This document shows positions 16,117-25,518 of a DNA stretch of 64,000 bases, piece by piece. This stretch comes from Ostreococcus lucimarinus CCE9901. Its lineage: Eukaryota; Chlorophyta; Mamiellophyceae; Mamiellales; Bathycoccaceae. The first letter of the stretch is position 1. Each line of letters starts with the position of its first letter. The notes beneath the pieces are model-generated. The model did no database searches, was not told the DNA's origin, and saw only the letters and a program-made list of their open reading frames with translations. The DNA is taken from the NCBI RefSeq assembly GCF_000092065.1, contig NC_009356.1, positions 806,001 to 870,000 on the forward strand, given 5' to 3'. Made by a program: the position numbers and the translations under genes.

Positions 16117-18087
16117 ATGGCGCGCGCGCGCGCGGCGCCGACCTCGCGCCTCGCGACGCCCCGCGCGCGTCTCGCGACCGCGCGACCGCGCGCGCGCGTC
16201 GCGAGACGCGCGGCGACGCCGGACGACGACGCGACGCACTGCCGGCGGCTCTTGGTGCGCGAATTGCGCGAGCGATTGATCGCGTCCGGCGCGCACGACG
16301 CCGCGATCGTGCGTCGAACGAACAAGGCGGAGTTGGTGGAGATGTGCGAAGCGCTGGTGAGGCGGGAGCGCGCGCGCGAGCGCGGCGCGGCGAGCGGGGG
16401 GGGGGGGACGCGCGAGGACGAGGGGGAGACGGCGGAGGCGGGCGACGAGGACGGCGAGGCGACGGCGACGGGGGACGCGATTCGAGCGCACGGGGGAGGG
16501 TATCAGCGCACGATGTTTAATGGGAAGGTTGTAGACGCCGTTTCGGGGGGGTCGACGGCGTTGGAGGAGGATATGAAGTCGAATTTTAGCGGCGCGGAGT
16601 TGACGTTTCTCGGCACGTCGAGCGGGGCGCCGAGCTTTACGCGAAACGTCTCGTCGGTGGCGTTGAGGTTAGAGAACGAGGTTTGGTTGTTTGATTGCGG
16701 TGAGGCGACGCAGCATCAGTTGATGCGGTCGAAGCTGAAGTATGCGAAGATCACGAGGATTTTTATCACGCACATGCACGGGGACCACATCTTCGGTTTG
16801 CCCGGGTTGATTTGCGCGATTAGCGGCGCGCGCACGGCGCACTCGAGGTCGTACGGTGGTTCTGTCGTGCCTTTGCACATCATAGGCCCGCCGGGGATAC
16901 GGCAGTTCATTTACTCATCCATCACGTGGTCGAGATCGGTGCTCGGGATGCCGCTGATCGTGACAGAGTTGAGGCAGCCTGCGCGCGCGAGCGGCGGCTC
17001 GCCCGCGGCGCACACGTCGGTCGATCCGCGAGGGAAGATTTTCATGGGCGAATATTGGCCCGATAACGTCTCCGAACCGCTGCCGCACTTTAGAGACGCC
17101 GCACGATGGAACGAACTCGGGATGAGCGAGCAGCTGCCGATTTGGACCGCGTATAACGATGGAAACTTTTGCGTTCGCGCCTCGGTGCTGCGACATCCCG
17201 TGCCGTGCTTCGGTTACGTCATCGACGAGTGTGACGCCAGCGGTCGGCTCGACGCCGAGAAGTGTGTGGAGATGGGACTGCCTCCAGGGCGCGAATATGC
17301 CATGCTTAAAGCAGGGCAGTCGGTGACGACGAAGGATGGACGCGTGATTCGTCCCGAAGACGTCATAGGCACGCCTCGACCGGGGCGTCGACTGGTGCAT
17401 CTCGGCGACACGTGCGACAGCAGCTCGATGGTTTCCCTGGCGCAGGGTGCGGATTCCTTAATTCACGAATCTACGTTTGAAGCAAAGAAAGTGTCAGAGG
17501 CGCTGTACAAAGGACACTCCACGGCGCGCATGGCTGGGAAGTTTGCCGCGCAAGTCAACGCGCGCGCGTTGATTTTAACGCATTTTTCAAATCGCTACGC
17601 CGGCGGCGTCCATCGCGCTGATTCAAACAGCGATGATCTCGGTGCTAGCGGAGACGACGACGACGACGACGAAGATGATTGTGAAGATATGTCGCCACCC
17701 GATGTCGACTCCGACGGCGAAGCACTCGCCGAGGGCGATCGCATGAACGTCGAGCGTCTCGTCGAGGAAGCCAAGGAGGCCAAGGGCGACTCGCGCGTCA
17801 TCGCCGCGAGCGACTTCTTCGTCTTCAACGTCGGTCGGCGCGAAGAGTTCGACGATTTCGATTTCTCCAAGGGTGATCGATCGGTGTTATTCGCCAGCCC
17901 CCGCAAGACGACCCCAGAGACGTTCGTCGTCGATCAGGACGACGGCCGCGCGTCGTCGTCATCGGGTGGCGACGATCGAGACCGTCGACCGCGGCGAGGC
18001 GGCGGCTCCGCCGACCGTGGCGGTCGCGGCCGCGGCGCCCGGGCCCCGGTCAGTGGACGCTATCAGCGGTCGCCATCTTCGCAATAG
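16117..18087 (+). CDS. TRZ: tRNase Z, organelle-targeted (short-form core with extensions)
   Basis: The product is 656 aa and cleaves the 3' trailer from tRNA precursors. The first ~45 residues are Arg/Ala/Pro-rich (chloroplast-type presequence). A possible SAP-like helix follows (LLVRELRERLIASGAHDAAI). The metallo-beta-lactamase core starts at GAELTFLGTSSGAPSFTRNV, with the zinc motif THMHGDHIFGLPGL at about 216-229, then IIGPPGIRQFI, the VVP-type segments, LVHLGDTCD and ILTHFSNRY. An acidic insertion interrupts the C-terminal part of the core just after HFSNRY, before the conserved VEEAKE helix. The protein then ends with an Arg/Gly-rich tail. The ATG at 16117 is the first giving a plausible presequence. 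Confidence 0.9.
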   Translation: MARARAAPTSRLATPRARLATARPRARVARRAATPDDDATHCRRLLVRELRERLIASGAHDAAIVRRTNKAELVEMCEALVRRERARERGAASGGGGTREDEGETAEAGDEDGEATATGDAIRAHGGGYQRTMFNGKVVDAVSGGSTALEEDMKSNFSGAELTFLGTSSGAPSFTRNVSSVALRLENEVWLFDCGEATQHQLMRSKLKYAKITRIFITHMHGDHIFGLPGLICAISGARTAHSRSYGGSVVPLHIIGPPGIRQFIYSSITWSRSVLGMPLIVTELRQPARASGGSPAAHTSVDPRGKIFMGEYWPDNVSEPLPHFRDAARWNELGMSEQLPIWTAYNDGNFCVRASVLRHPVPCFGYVIDECDASGRLDAEKCVEMGLPPGREYAMLKAGQSVTTKDGRVIRPEDVIGTPRPGRRLVHLGDTCDSSSMVSLAQGADSLIHESTFEAKKVSEALYKGHSTARMAGKFAAQVNARALILTHFSNRYAGGVHRADSNSDDLGASGDDDDDDEDDCEDMSPPDVDSDGEALAEGDRMNVERLVEEAKEAKGDSRVIAASDFFVFNVGRREEFDDFDFSKGDRSVLFASPRKTTPETFVVDQDDGRASSSSGGDDRDRRPRRGGGSADRGGRGRGARAPVSGRYQRSPSSQ

Positions 18088-18213
18088 CTTTCACGCGCGA
18101 GCTCATGTAAACATACACACCGTCGAGTCGACGCGCCGTCCCGAAGCCCCTATCCACGACGTCCCCTTTCCACGCGGTCATCACTGTGCGCCGCGGACCC
18201 GAATTCGCGCGCC

Positions 18214-19263
18214 ATGTTCGCCGCCCGCGCGCCCGCGAAGCTCGCCGCGTCGCCCGCGCGCGCGTCCCGCGCCTCTCGCGCCGTCGTCACGTGCGGCGCG
18301 TCTCGTAAAGCGCGCCGAGCGCAAACCGGCGGCGGCGGCGCCGACGCGGCGACGAAACCCAAACCCGCGCTGAGCGCGGCGAACAAAGCCGCGCGCGATA
18401 AAGCTCGCAAAGCCGCGGCGACTAAAGCGCGCGGATTGGTCAGCGAACAAGGGAAGGCGTACGAAAAAATCGTGAACGAGATGGGGCGAGAGGCGTCGCG
18501 CGAGTACGTGCTGAGCGTGCGACACGCGCCGAAGAGTGGAAACGCAGAAGACGTCGTCGGGGTCATGAGCGATTGGTTACCAGTGTGTGAAGTCGTCGTC
18601 GCGGATCGGAAGGCGTACGAGGCGCAGATGTTCTTTAAAAAGCAAGGAATGAGCGTGCCGGAGACGGAGACGCAGACGCTGGAGAACGCGCAAATCGAAG
18701 GCGTGCCGGCGGTGCGGATGATGTTGCCGAAATACGAGCAACACGTGGCGGCGATGGCCTTCGTGATGAGTGGAGTCAAGGATTTGAACATGGATGAGGT
18801 CGAGTACGGATTGGAGGATTGGGGATCGTTCGAGGTCGCCGTGGACGCGCTGGCGGCGCAGACGAACCAGCGAGGGAAATTTGAAGCCGCGGCGAAGCTT
18901 CTCGGCGTTTCTGTGGACGATGAGCCGAGCGATATTAAGCGCGTGTATCGTAAACTCATCGCTGAGGCGCACCCCGATCGTAATCCGGACACGACGCAAG
19001 AGAAGTTTAACGCCATCAAGGATGCGTACGAGCTCTTGTGCGGTCGCGGCGATACCGCGGGGACAACGTTCGAAGGACTCGGTGACCACCGTCGCGACTT
19101 CGTACCGCTCGACAAAGGTCACTTTGGGGTGACGAGCGCGGACAAAGGTCAAACCGATCCCGCCTCGGTGGCGTTCGCCATGCGCACGCTTACCATTTAC
19201 GACCGCGTCGGCACGGTGTTCTCGACGAGAAATCTCAAGCTCGCGCAAAAGCAAAAGGCGTGA
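18214..19263 (+). CDS. Chloroplast-type DnaJ-domain protein
   Basis: The product is 349 aa. The N-terminal ~45 residues (MFAARAPAKLAASPARASRA onward) look like a chloroplast transit peptide. A basic helix is followed by a middle domain of about 150 residues that I do not recognise (YVLSVRHAPKSGNAEDVVGV, VCEVVVADRKAYEAQMFF). The J-domain is unusually near the C-terminus, about 228-275: LLGVSVDDEPSDIKRVYRKL, with the HPD motif at about 252-254, and FNAIKDAYELLCG. J-domains stimulate Hsp70 ATPase. The middle domain presumably selects a client, which is unknown. Confidence 0.85.
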   Translation: MFAARAPAKLAASPARASRASRAVVTCGASRKARRAQTGGGGADAATKPKPALSAANKAARDKARKAAATKARGLVSEQGKAYEKIVNEMGREASREYVLSVRHAPKSGNAEDVVGVMSDWLPVCEVVVADRKAYEAQMFFKKQGMSVPETETQTLENAQIEGVPAVRMMLPKYEQHVAAMAFVMSGVKDLNMDEVEYGLEDWGSFEVAVDALAAQTNQRGKFEAAAKLLGVSVDDEPSDIKRVYRKLIAEAHPDRNPDTTQEKFNAIKDAYELLCGRGDTAGTTFEGLGDHRRDFVPLDKGHFGVTSADKGQTDPASVAFAMRTLTIYDRVGTVFSTRNLKLAQKQKA

Positions 19264-19500
19264 GCGCCGAGCGCGCGTTGTACCATCATCAACTAATTAT
19301 TTGTCGAGTAATAAGTATGATTCTTTCTAAGCTCTCAGCTTAACGAATGCGTTCACTCAATTTGTTACAAATCGATCATCACTCGTCTATCTTTTCTTCT
19401 TGCTATACCTCTTTCTAGCCTTCGAATCGCGAGGACAAAACTGTCTCGCGAACCGACCACACACCTCCCCGCACAACATTCAAACAAGTGACAAAAGCAT

Positions 19501-20243
19501 TTAGGGCTTCTTGTCCTTCTTGTCCGTGTTCGCGCGGAAGCGACGCGGCGGTTCGCGGATGCGGCGCGCTTCGCGGGAGCGAACGCGCACGACCTTGGAG
19601 TGAATCGCAGCCGAAATCGAATAGTAAGCCTTTCTGTAAAGCTTCGGGAGCGTGTACGCCTCGAAGGCGCACGACTCTTGCAAATCCCGAATCGCCGCGC
19701 TCTCCACGATGTTGCGAACCATGAATCGCTTCACCGCCTTGTCCTTCGGCACGAGCGCGCCCGAGGATTCGCAAAACACACGCTTCACCTGCGAGGTCAA
19801 ACGAAATCATTCCCGTCAGTCTTCAGCACATAGATCCATCGCGTCACGCGCGCCGTTCACGCGCCACGCATCCGTCCGCGGCTTCGCGCCTCGCCGCGCG
19901 TCCCGAGCCAACCCTAGTGCCTCGCCGCGCCCCACCCATCGCGCTTCCCCACGCGCGCGCGCGCGCCCGAGCCACCATCCACGCCCCCCCCGCGACGCAT
20001 CGATATCCATCGATCGCATCGCCGCCTTCATCGTCGATGAATCACGCGCGCGCGCATCGCAAACCGCGTCGGTCCGCGCGCGCGCGATCGCGCCTAGGGC
20101 TTTCCCGTCATCCACCGTTTCTCCGTCGCGCGCGCGCGCGCGACGTCGCGATTCGCTCGCGCGCGCGATCGAGCGATGGTACGCACGTGACCTCGAGCCC
20201 CGGCGGGCTTGTTACGACCGTTCGCGCGACGTTTCTTGGGCAT
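19501..20243 (-). CDS. RPS26: 40S ribosomal protein S26 (two exons)
   Basis: The CDS joins 20243-20187 (19 codons, [12 protein letters not shown] to GARGH) and 19788-19501, giving 114 aa. The 398-nt intron begins GTGCGT, has GACTGAC near its 3' end and ends CAG, phase 0. The mature sequence matches S26: [26 protein letters not shown] and [15 protein letters not shown]. The protein lies at the mRNA exit channel of the small subunit. The intron is the longest found here and carries AACCCTA-type motifs at 19910-19916 and near 20094-20101. The zinc-binding cysteines of the animal and plant protein are mostly replaced (see findings). Confidence 0.93.
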
Positions 20244-20409
20244 CTTGACGTTCCGATGCGTCGCGAAGAGAGGCCGCGCGCGTGGCGCGTCGTTCGTCTC
20301 GTGGGCGCTCGCGCCGTATTGCACCACGCAAATCGCCATCTGACACGTCTAGAATTTCACCACACAGCGTATCGACTTGATATAATACGAGAATTTGAAA
20401 TACACCCAG

Positions 20410-20417
20410 TATAAATA
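20410..20417 (+). promoter_or_regulatory. TATA-box candidate upstream of MOG1
   Basis: TATAAATA lies 94-101 bp before the MOG1 start codon, in an A/T-rich island within the 267-bp divergent gap between RPS26 and MOG1. It is close to the consensus TATA box. Direction is assigned by distance only. Confidence 0.5.
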
Positions 20418-20510
20418 GTACCTCACTGCTGTCTGTCCGAATACCGAACGGTCGGTCGCCGCGGTCGCGACGCGCGACGCGCGACGCGCGGCGCGCACAC
20501 GCGCGCGCGC

Positions 20511-21131
20511 ATGTCGCGCGCCGACGGCGACGCGCTCGAGACGCGTCGCCTGTTCGGCGGCGCCGTCGTCCTCGACGTCCCGAGGCGGTTTCGCGATCTC
20601 TCGAGCGTCGTCCCGGTGCCCGACCACCAAGAGGTGTTCGCCGACGGCGCGCGCGACGAGACGCTCGTCGTCGAGCTCGTCGACGCGATCGCGCGCGAGG
20701 GCGAAGATTTGCGCGCGTTCGCGTTCGCGGACGCGTGCGAGGAGATGGAAGCGTCGAGCGCGACGTACGTGCGCGGACGCGAGCGCGCGCGAGGCGAGGA
20801 CGACGCGCGCGGGCGCGGGACGAGCGAGACGCACGTCGCGTACGGCGTCGCGCGCGTGCGACGGTCGCGAGAGACGAGCGCGAACGATATTGATTTGTGG
20901 GGCGGAATCGTGCGCGTGGCGTCGAAACGAACGGACGCGTTGATTTGGCACGCGCGACCGTTCGCGTTTGACGGCGACGCGACGACGCCGGGAGGGGAGC
21001 GCGCGAGACCGAGCGACGCCGACGCCGTGCGCGCGGGCGCCGTGGAGTGCTCGGACGTGTTAGACGCGGCGTTGAATTCGTTCGAGATCGTCGATTGGGG
21101 GTTATTCGGCGACGAGGCCGGCGAAGGGTAG
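20511..21131 (+). CDS. MOG1: Ran guanine nucleotide release factor (MOG1/RANGRF)
   Basis: The product is 206 aa, typical for the family. The conserved N-terminus is clear: RRLFGGAVVLDVPRRFRDLS, then VPVPDHQEVFADG and DETLVVELVD, the signature of Mog1 proteins that bind Ran GTPase and promote nucleotide release. A charged variable loop follows, and the C-terminal strands include FEIVDWGLFG. Function in nuclear transport is inferred from the family. Confidence 0.85.
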   Translation: MSRADGDALETRRLFGGAVVLDVPRRFRDLSSVVPVPDHQEVFADGARDETLVVELVDAIAREGEDLRAFAFADACEEMEASSATYVRGRERARGEDDARGRGTSETHVAYGVARVRRSRETSANDIDLWGGIVRVASKRTDALIWHARPFAFDGDATTPGGERARPSDADAVRAGAVECSDVLDAALNSFEIVDWGLFGDEAGEG

Positions 21132-21271
21132 CTCGTATTGTATTCGGTAAAGTCGCTCGAGACGCGCGCGACGCCTGACTCGCCACATCTCGACGCGCAT
21201 CTTCGTTCTCGCGAGCGCGCGAGCGCGCGCGGCGCCGCACGATCGACGAACGACGCACCGCACGCGTCGAG

Positions 21272-23185
21272 ATGTCCTTATCACTCGATCCCGCGCGTGA
21301 ACGCGACGTTTTCGTTGAATGGGTGCGAAAGATGCACCTCCGCGCGCCAATCTTGCCGCCCGCGTACGTCCCGTACGACGACGCGAAGGCGGTGAGATCG
21401 CCGCGGGCGATCGCGCGTGATGCGCTGCTCGCGTTCGGTGCGGCAGTGAAGATCGAAAAGCTGCGCGATGGAGACGAGGACGCGGACGGGACGGAAAGCG
21501 AGACGACGAGCGGGACGACGACGGAGACGCTGTATAGAATCAAGGCGACGACGTCGCGAGGGTTAGAGTTGTTCGATAGCGACGTCACGGGCGTACCGAG
21601 ACGAGTCGTTTTGAACGATGAACACTGTGACGTGACGCGTGGGGTGGAAGTGGCGCTGATGAATATGGCGGCGGGGGCGCGGTGGCGCGCTCGATGCGAC
21701 TGGAGCGCGACGTACGGACACGACACGGCGAAGGCGCGAAGGTTGATCCCAGACCCGCGTTTGCGCGAGGGAGATGCGATTATATACGAGCTGGAGGTGG
21801 TGAACCGCATGCCCGTTCACGTGGTGCGCGTTCGAGAGCTTGAAGATGGATCCTCGGTGGCGCTCGCCGGAGGCGGTTGGGCGAGATGCACGAAAAAGAC
21901 GACTACAAGTGGAGGCGGGTGGGAGACGCCGAGACCACCTTTTGAGGTGACGATAGAGACTAGCGCGATGTTGGTGAAAGGTAAAACGAAAACGGGCGAC
22001 GAGCACGGTGAAGATGAGTTTATGGAGAAGAGGGTGGTGAGTTACGTTGTCGGAGACGGGCGGGTGCCGCTGGCGCTCGACGCGGCGGTGCGTACAATGC
22101 GCTTGAACGAAGAGGCGTTAGTGTGGAGCAACTACAGCGGATTCGGCAAAAACGTCACAAAGGCGTCGAAGCTTCGACGACTGATTCCGGCGCTTCCGAG
22201 CGATGGTTCCGAGCCCCTTCACGGCGTGGCGTACAAGGTGAAACTCGCGGCGATGCGACACGTGCGAGACGTCTTTAACGACGGCACGACAAAGAAGACA
22301 CGAACGCGCGAAGGTTTGGGCCAGTTCCCTTCTGACTGTCCCATGAATGATTGCATGGTGCGTGTGCACTTCATCCTGTCCACCGCGACAGCGATTGGCG
22401 CGCACAGCTCCTTGGCAGAGCGCTACGACACGCGCTCTGACGCTTCGTTGAAAGGCGCGCCATTCGAGTTTCGTCTCGGTTGTGGAGCGCTCCCTGAAGC
22501 TGTGGAAACGTCGATTCGCTTGATGATTCCAAAAGAAGAATCACGCGTAGTTCTCGACTTGACACTTGGCGAAGAAGCTCGTCAGCGAGGATACGGCGCG
22601 AAGAATTGTCGTCCAGACGCGCCGGGGAGCAAGTTCGGCGTCGTCGCGAACCTCGCCATGATTCAATGGGACGTCGTTCTCGAATCGTTCGACGCGGCTG
22701 TGAATTGGTATCAAGCAGATGTGAGCGACATGCTCGAAGAGGCGTTGTTGATCAAAGAAGAGGCGAATGCACTATTCAAGACGGAGGTGTACGAACTCGC
22801 GCGAGCCAAGTACGAAAAGACGCTCCACAAACTTGAGAGTCTTCGAGGGTTAGAGTCTAGCGATTTCGATCGCGTGGAAGCGATGAAATGTACTCTTGCG
22901 CTCAATCTCGTGGCAAGCTTACAGAAACTCCACCGACACGTCGACGCTCTGAAGCGAGTGAACAAGATTTTGGACTCGGATCCGGTGAACGCCAAGGCGT
23001 TGTTTCGACGATCTGTCTCCTACCTCGCCCTTCACGAGTTTGTCGCCGCGCGAGACGATTTATTCGCGTGTTTAGATGCGAATCCTAGCTTACAGAGCAC
23101 CGTAGCGAAACAATTGGACTTAGTCAAGCGCACCGAGGCGCAAGAACTCGAGTGCGAGCGCGCCGTCTTTCGAGGCAAATTCTAA
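21272..23185 (+). CDS. Multi-FKBP immunophilin-like protein with C-terminal TPR
   Basis: The product is 637 aa. Three FKBP-like modules can be traced: one starting near residue 60 (ITRIKATTSRGLELFDSD-type strand, then PRRVVLNDEHCDVTRGVEVA), one near 240-330, and one near 370-470 (PFEFRLGCGALPEAVETSI). The strand FEFRLGCGALPEAVE resembles the FKBP F-x-LG-x-G-x-V-x-x-x-(I/L/V) signature. The catalytic Tyr/Trp/Asp positions are poorly kept, so isomerase activity is doubtful. The C-terminus has TPR helices (ALLIKEEANALFKTEVYELA, ALNLVASLQKLHRHVDALKR, KALFRRSVSYLALHEF), the typical Hsp90-docking arrangement of PASTICCINO1/ROF1/FKBP52-type proteins. Confidence 0.78.
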   Translation: MSLSLDPARERDVFVEWVRKMHLRAPILPPAYVPYDDAKAVRSPRAIARDALLAFGAAVKIEKLRDGDEDADGTESETTSGTTTETLYRIKATTSRGLELFDSDVTGVPRRVVLNDEHCDVTRGVEVALMNMAAGARWRARCDWSATYGHDTAKARRLIPDPRLREGDAIIYELEVVNRMPVHVVRVRELEDGSSVALAGGGWARCTKKTTTSGGGWETPRPPFEVTIETSAMLVKGKTKTGDEHGEDEFMEKRVVSYVVGDGRVPLALDAAVRTMRLNEEALVWSNYSGFGKNVTKASKLRRLIPALPSDGSEPLHGVAYKVKLAAMRHVRDVFNDGTTKKTRTREGLGQFPSDCPMNDCMVRVHFILSTATAIGAHSSLAERYDTRSDASLKGAPFEFRLGCGALPEAVETSIRLMIPKEESRVVLDLTLGEEARQRGYGAKNCRPDAPGSKFGVVANLAMIQWDVVLESFDAAVNWYQADVSDMLEEALLIKEEANALFKTEVYELARAKYEKTLHKLESLRGLESSDFDRVEAMKCTLALNLVASLQKLHRHVDALKRVNKILDSDPVNAKALFRRSVSYLALHEFVAARDDLFACLDANPSLQSTVAKQLDLVKRTEAQELECERAVFRGKF

Positions 23186-23238
23186 ATTTAAATTCACTCT
23201 TGTGCACGATTGCACGCTAACAGCGCTAAACGAAGCCG

Positions 23239-23829
23239 CTAAACAAAGTATTTCGCCATCTGAATCTCCTTCCTCACGTATCCGCATCGCTCATAAAATC
23301 CGGCGTTTGCCTCCGAGCAGTCCAGAATCACCTTGTAACAACCGGCAAACTCCGCCGCCTTCGTCAACGCTTCAATGATTACCCTACCCAGATCCTTGCC
23401 TCGTTCGTTCGAATCCACCACTACGTCTTCAATGTGTCCACACGTCCCGCAATTCCGCGTAAACTTTCGTTCGAGCAGCAGCGTCCCGCTCGCCACCACG
23501 CGCGTCCCGCACGCGCTCTCGATCACGTACACGTACTCCGGGCCATCCGCGATCGCGCGGAAGCGACGCTTAAAATCGCCCTCGCCGACCGTGGTGAGTT
23601 GACTCAGAAGTGCGCGGAAGCCCTTGCGGTCGTCGTCGGCGCGCAATCGGCGCACGGTGATCGGGGAGGCGTCGGGACCGGCTTTATGGTTAGTCACTCG
23701 GAGTCGCCTGGGCGGCGCCCGGAGCGAGTCCCTGATGCGGTTGATGCGCCGGAACAGCGCGCTGGTGAACAAACCGAGGACGAATGTGAAGGAGCCGCGC
23801 TTGGAGACGTACATGGCGGCACCGGACAT
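23239..23829 (-). CDS. GNA1: Glucosamine-6-phosphate N-acetyltransferase
   Basis: The product is 196 aa. It transfers acetyl from acetyl-CoA to glucosamine-6-phosphate on the route to UDP-GlcNAc. The GNAT domain covers residues 55-196: ITVRRLRADDDRKGFRALLS, VVASGTLLLERKF, CGHIEDVVVDSNERGKDLG (acetyl-CoA loop) and CYKVILDCSEANAGFYERCG followed by QMAKYF at the C-terminus. These closely match GNA1. An extra ~50-residue N-terminus has a hydrophobic stretch (SFTFVLGLFTSALF, residues 13-26) followed by basic residues, which suggests membrane anchoring or organelle targeting. It is tandem to the downstream end of the ArsJ-like gene but probably unrelated to it. Confidence 0.92.
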   Translation of the reverse strand: MSGAAMYVSKRGSFTFVLGLFTSALFRRINRIRDSLRAPPRRLRVTNHKAGPDASPITVRRLRADDDRKGFRALLSQLTTVGEGDFKRRFRAIADGPEYVYVIESACGTRVVASGTLLLERKFTRNCGTCGHIEDVVVDSNERGKDLGRVIIEALTKAAEFAGCYKVILDCSEANAGFYERCGYVRKEIQMAKYFV

Positions 23830-23947
23830 GACTGCGTTCGGGACGCGCGAGGCGAAGACTGGCGAGCGGCGGTTACCAAACGTCGAGAAAGGCTCTGACT
23901 AGGAATGAATGTCACTATTAAATGAACGCGCGAATGCGTTCAGTCGT

Positions 23948-25360
23948 TTAGGGCTGCGTCGATTCTACGTCGTTTTCCGCGAGGTCGTCGTCGCCGATGC
24001 ACTTGATGGAGCCGCACCAAAGCCCGCCCGCATCGTCGTCGATGTACAGCTCGAGCGCGGCGGAGATCAGGACGAAGGCTGAGCTCGCCCAGAAGCATGC
24101 GGCGAAACCTTCGACGGTGGAGCCGACGTAGGAGTAAAGCGCGCCGCTAATGATGGTGCCTATGAGTCGGCCGAATGCGTTGGCCATGTAATAAAAGCCG
24201 ACGTTTATCGCCACCTTGTTTCCGTCGGCGTACTTGACCACCAAGTAGGAATGAATGGCTGAGTTCACGGCGAATAAATACGCGAAGACGAAGACACCGA
24301 CAAAGATGACGACCGTTTTCGTCGTCGTCGCGCCCGAATGGTTTTGAAACGCGCTCGATTGTATGAAACCACCGAGGAAGAGCGGTACGCTCACCAGCGC
24401 CACGTTCCAAATCACCGCCACGTGCTTGTTCGGCGGATTTTGATTGAGCGGTTTGAGAAACAGTTGCGGCGTCCACGCTTGCAACTGCCCGTAAACGATG
24501 ATATAGCCCGCGAGAAGCGCACCGACGGCAGAGCGCGGCCAACCCATTCCCTCGGCGCTTCGCAAGAAGAACGGCAGCGGCACCTCAAACCACAAATCTC
24601 GGCTCCCGAACAAAAACATCCGACTCAGCGAGAGAATGTTCATATTATAGCTTTGTTTAAACACCGTACTCATGGTGATGTTCGCCTTCGCCACTCGACC
24701 GAGGGAATTATCCAGTCCGAACACCGCGAACGGTAACGCCGCGGCGACGAGCGCGATTTGCATCCAAAGCGCCGCCTCGTAACTCACCCCGAGCATCGCC
24801 GCGCCGATGAAGTACCCCACCCCCTTAAAGCTATTCTTCAATCCGGTGATCGCGCTCACGAGCTTGAATAACGACTTTTGCTTATCCTCAGGCGTCACGA
24901 GTTTCGTCACCGTCTTCCCTCCCAGCTTCGTCAAGTCCTTCGCGACGCCGCAAATCGCCTGCGCGACGGTGACGAACGCGATCGCCTCGCGCTTCGACCA
25001 CCCGTCGTCCCACGCGAACAGCATCCCCAACCCCACCACTTGCAATCCCAGCCCCGCGCACAGCGTCTGTCGCACCCCAAATCGCGCGCCCGCGACGCCG
25101 GCGCACAGATTCGTCGCCGCGCCGCACAATTCGTACAGCGTAAACATCGTCGCCACCTCCATCGCCTCGAACCCTCGCGCGTACGCGTGCATGAGCACCA
25201 GCATCCGCACCGCGCCGTCCGTCATCGTAAACAGAACGTATGAGATGGAGATCACCGCGAACGGACCCAGGAACGTTTTCTTCGCCTCGCGCGCCGCTCG
25301 TCCGTCGTCCATCGCGCGCGCGCGCGTCGCCGATGCGGCGTCCGGTCGGCCGTCCGCCAT
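23948..25360 (-). CDS. arsJ: ArsJ-like MFS exporter (predicted 1-arseno-3-phosphoglycerate efflux)
   Basis: The product is 470 aa, with 10-12 predicted membrane helices. It matches the ArsJ family, not a generic sugar porter: TDGAVRMLVLMHAYARGF, MFTLYELCGAATNL, GLGLQVVGLGML, QAICGVAKDLTKLGGKT, then LTGLKNSFKGVGYFIGAAML-type text in helix 5 and LFGSRDLWFEVPLPFFL in the second half. In bacterial ArsJ the same blocks occur (TDGA-RML, GIAKDL-K, LFGARD-WF). ArsJ exports 1-arseno-3-phosphoglycerate made by a neighbouring GAPDH. The N-terminus (~30 residues, Ala/Asp/Arg) has no clear targeting signal, so plasma membrane is the simplest location. The C-terminus is acidic. The next genes are a PGK-like gene (divergent, 210 bp away) and an ArsJ-type GAPDH. 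Substrate is inferred from family and context. Confidence 0.85.
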   Translation of the reverse strand: MADGRPDAASATRARAMDDGRAAREAKKTFLGPFAVISISYVLFTMTDGAVRMLVLMHAYARGFEAMEVATMFTLYELCGAATNLCAGVAGARFGVRQTLCAGLGLQVVGLGMLFAWDDGWSKREAIAFVTVAQAICGVAKDLTKLGGKTVTKLVTPEDKQKSLFKLVSAITGLKNSFKGVGYFIGAAMLGVSYEAALWMQIALVAAALPFAVFGLDNSLGRVAKANITMSTVFKQSYNMNILSLSRMFLFGSRDLWFEVPLPFFLRSAEGMGWPRSAVGALLAGYIIVYGQLQAWTPQLFLKPLNQNPPNKHVAVIWNVALVSVPLFLGGFIQSSAFQNHSGATTTKTVVIFVGVFVFAYLFAVNSAIHSYLVVKYADGNKVAINVGFYYMANAFGRLIGTIISGALYSYVGSTVEGFAACFWASSAFVLISAALELYIDDDAGGLWCGSIKCIGDDDLAENDVESTQP

Positions 25361-25508
25361 CGTCCGCGAAACGTCCTCGCGCGGCCAGCGATCGCGCGTT
25401 TCCGGCGCGCGCGCGCGAGCGAGAAATCACCGCCCGCGCGCCCGCGCGCCGCGCGACGCGCGCGTCGAGCGCGCGTCCCGCGCGATTCCGGCGCGCGTCG
25501 AGAGGTGA

Positions 25509-25518
25509 GGAATATTCC
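25509..25518. promoter_or_regulatory. GGAATATTCC palindrome (P1BS-type) between arsJ and the PGK-like gene
   Basis: This perfect 10-bp palindrome lies 53-62 bp upstream of the PGK-like ATG and 149-158 bp upstream of the arsJ ATG. Its core GAATATTC fits the plant PHR1/algal PSR1 binding site GNATATNC. The identical 10-mer occurs in front of the GAPDH gene at 28170-28179. Regulation by phosphate status is an inference. Confidence 0.6.
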
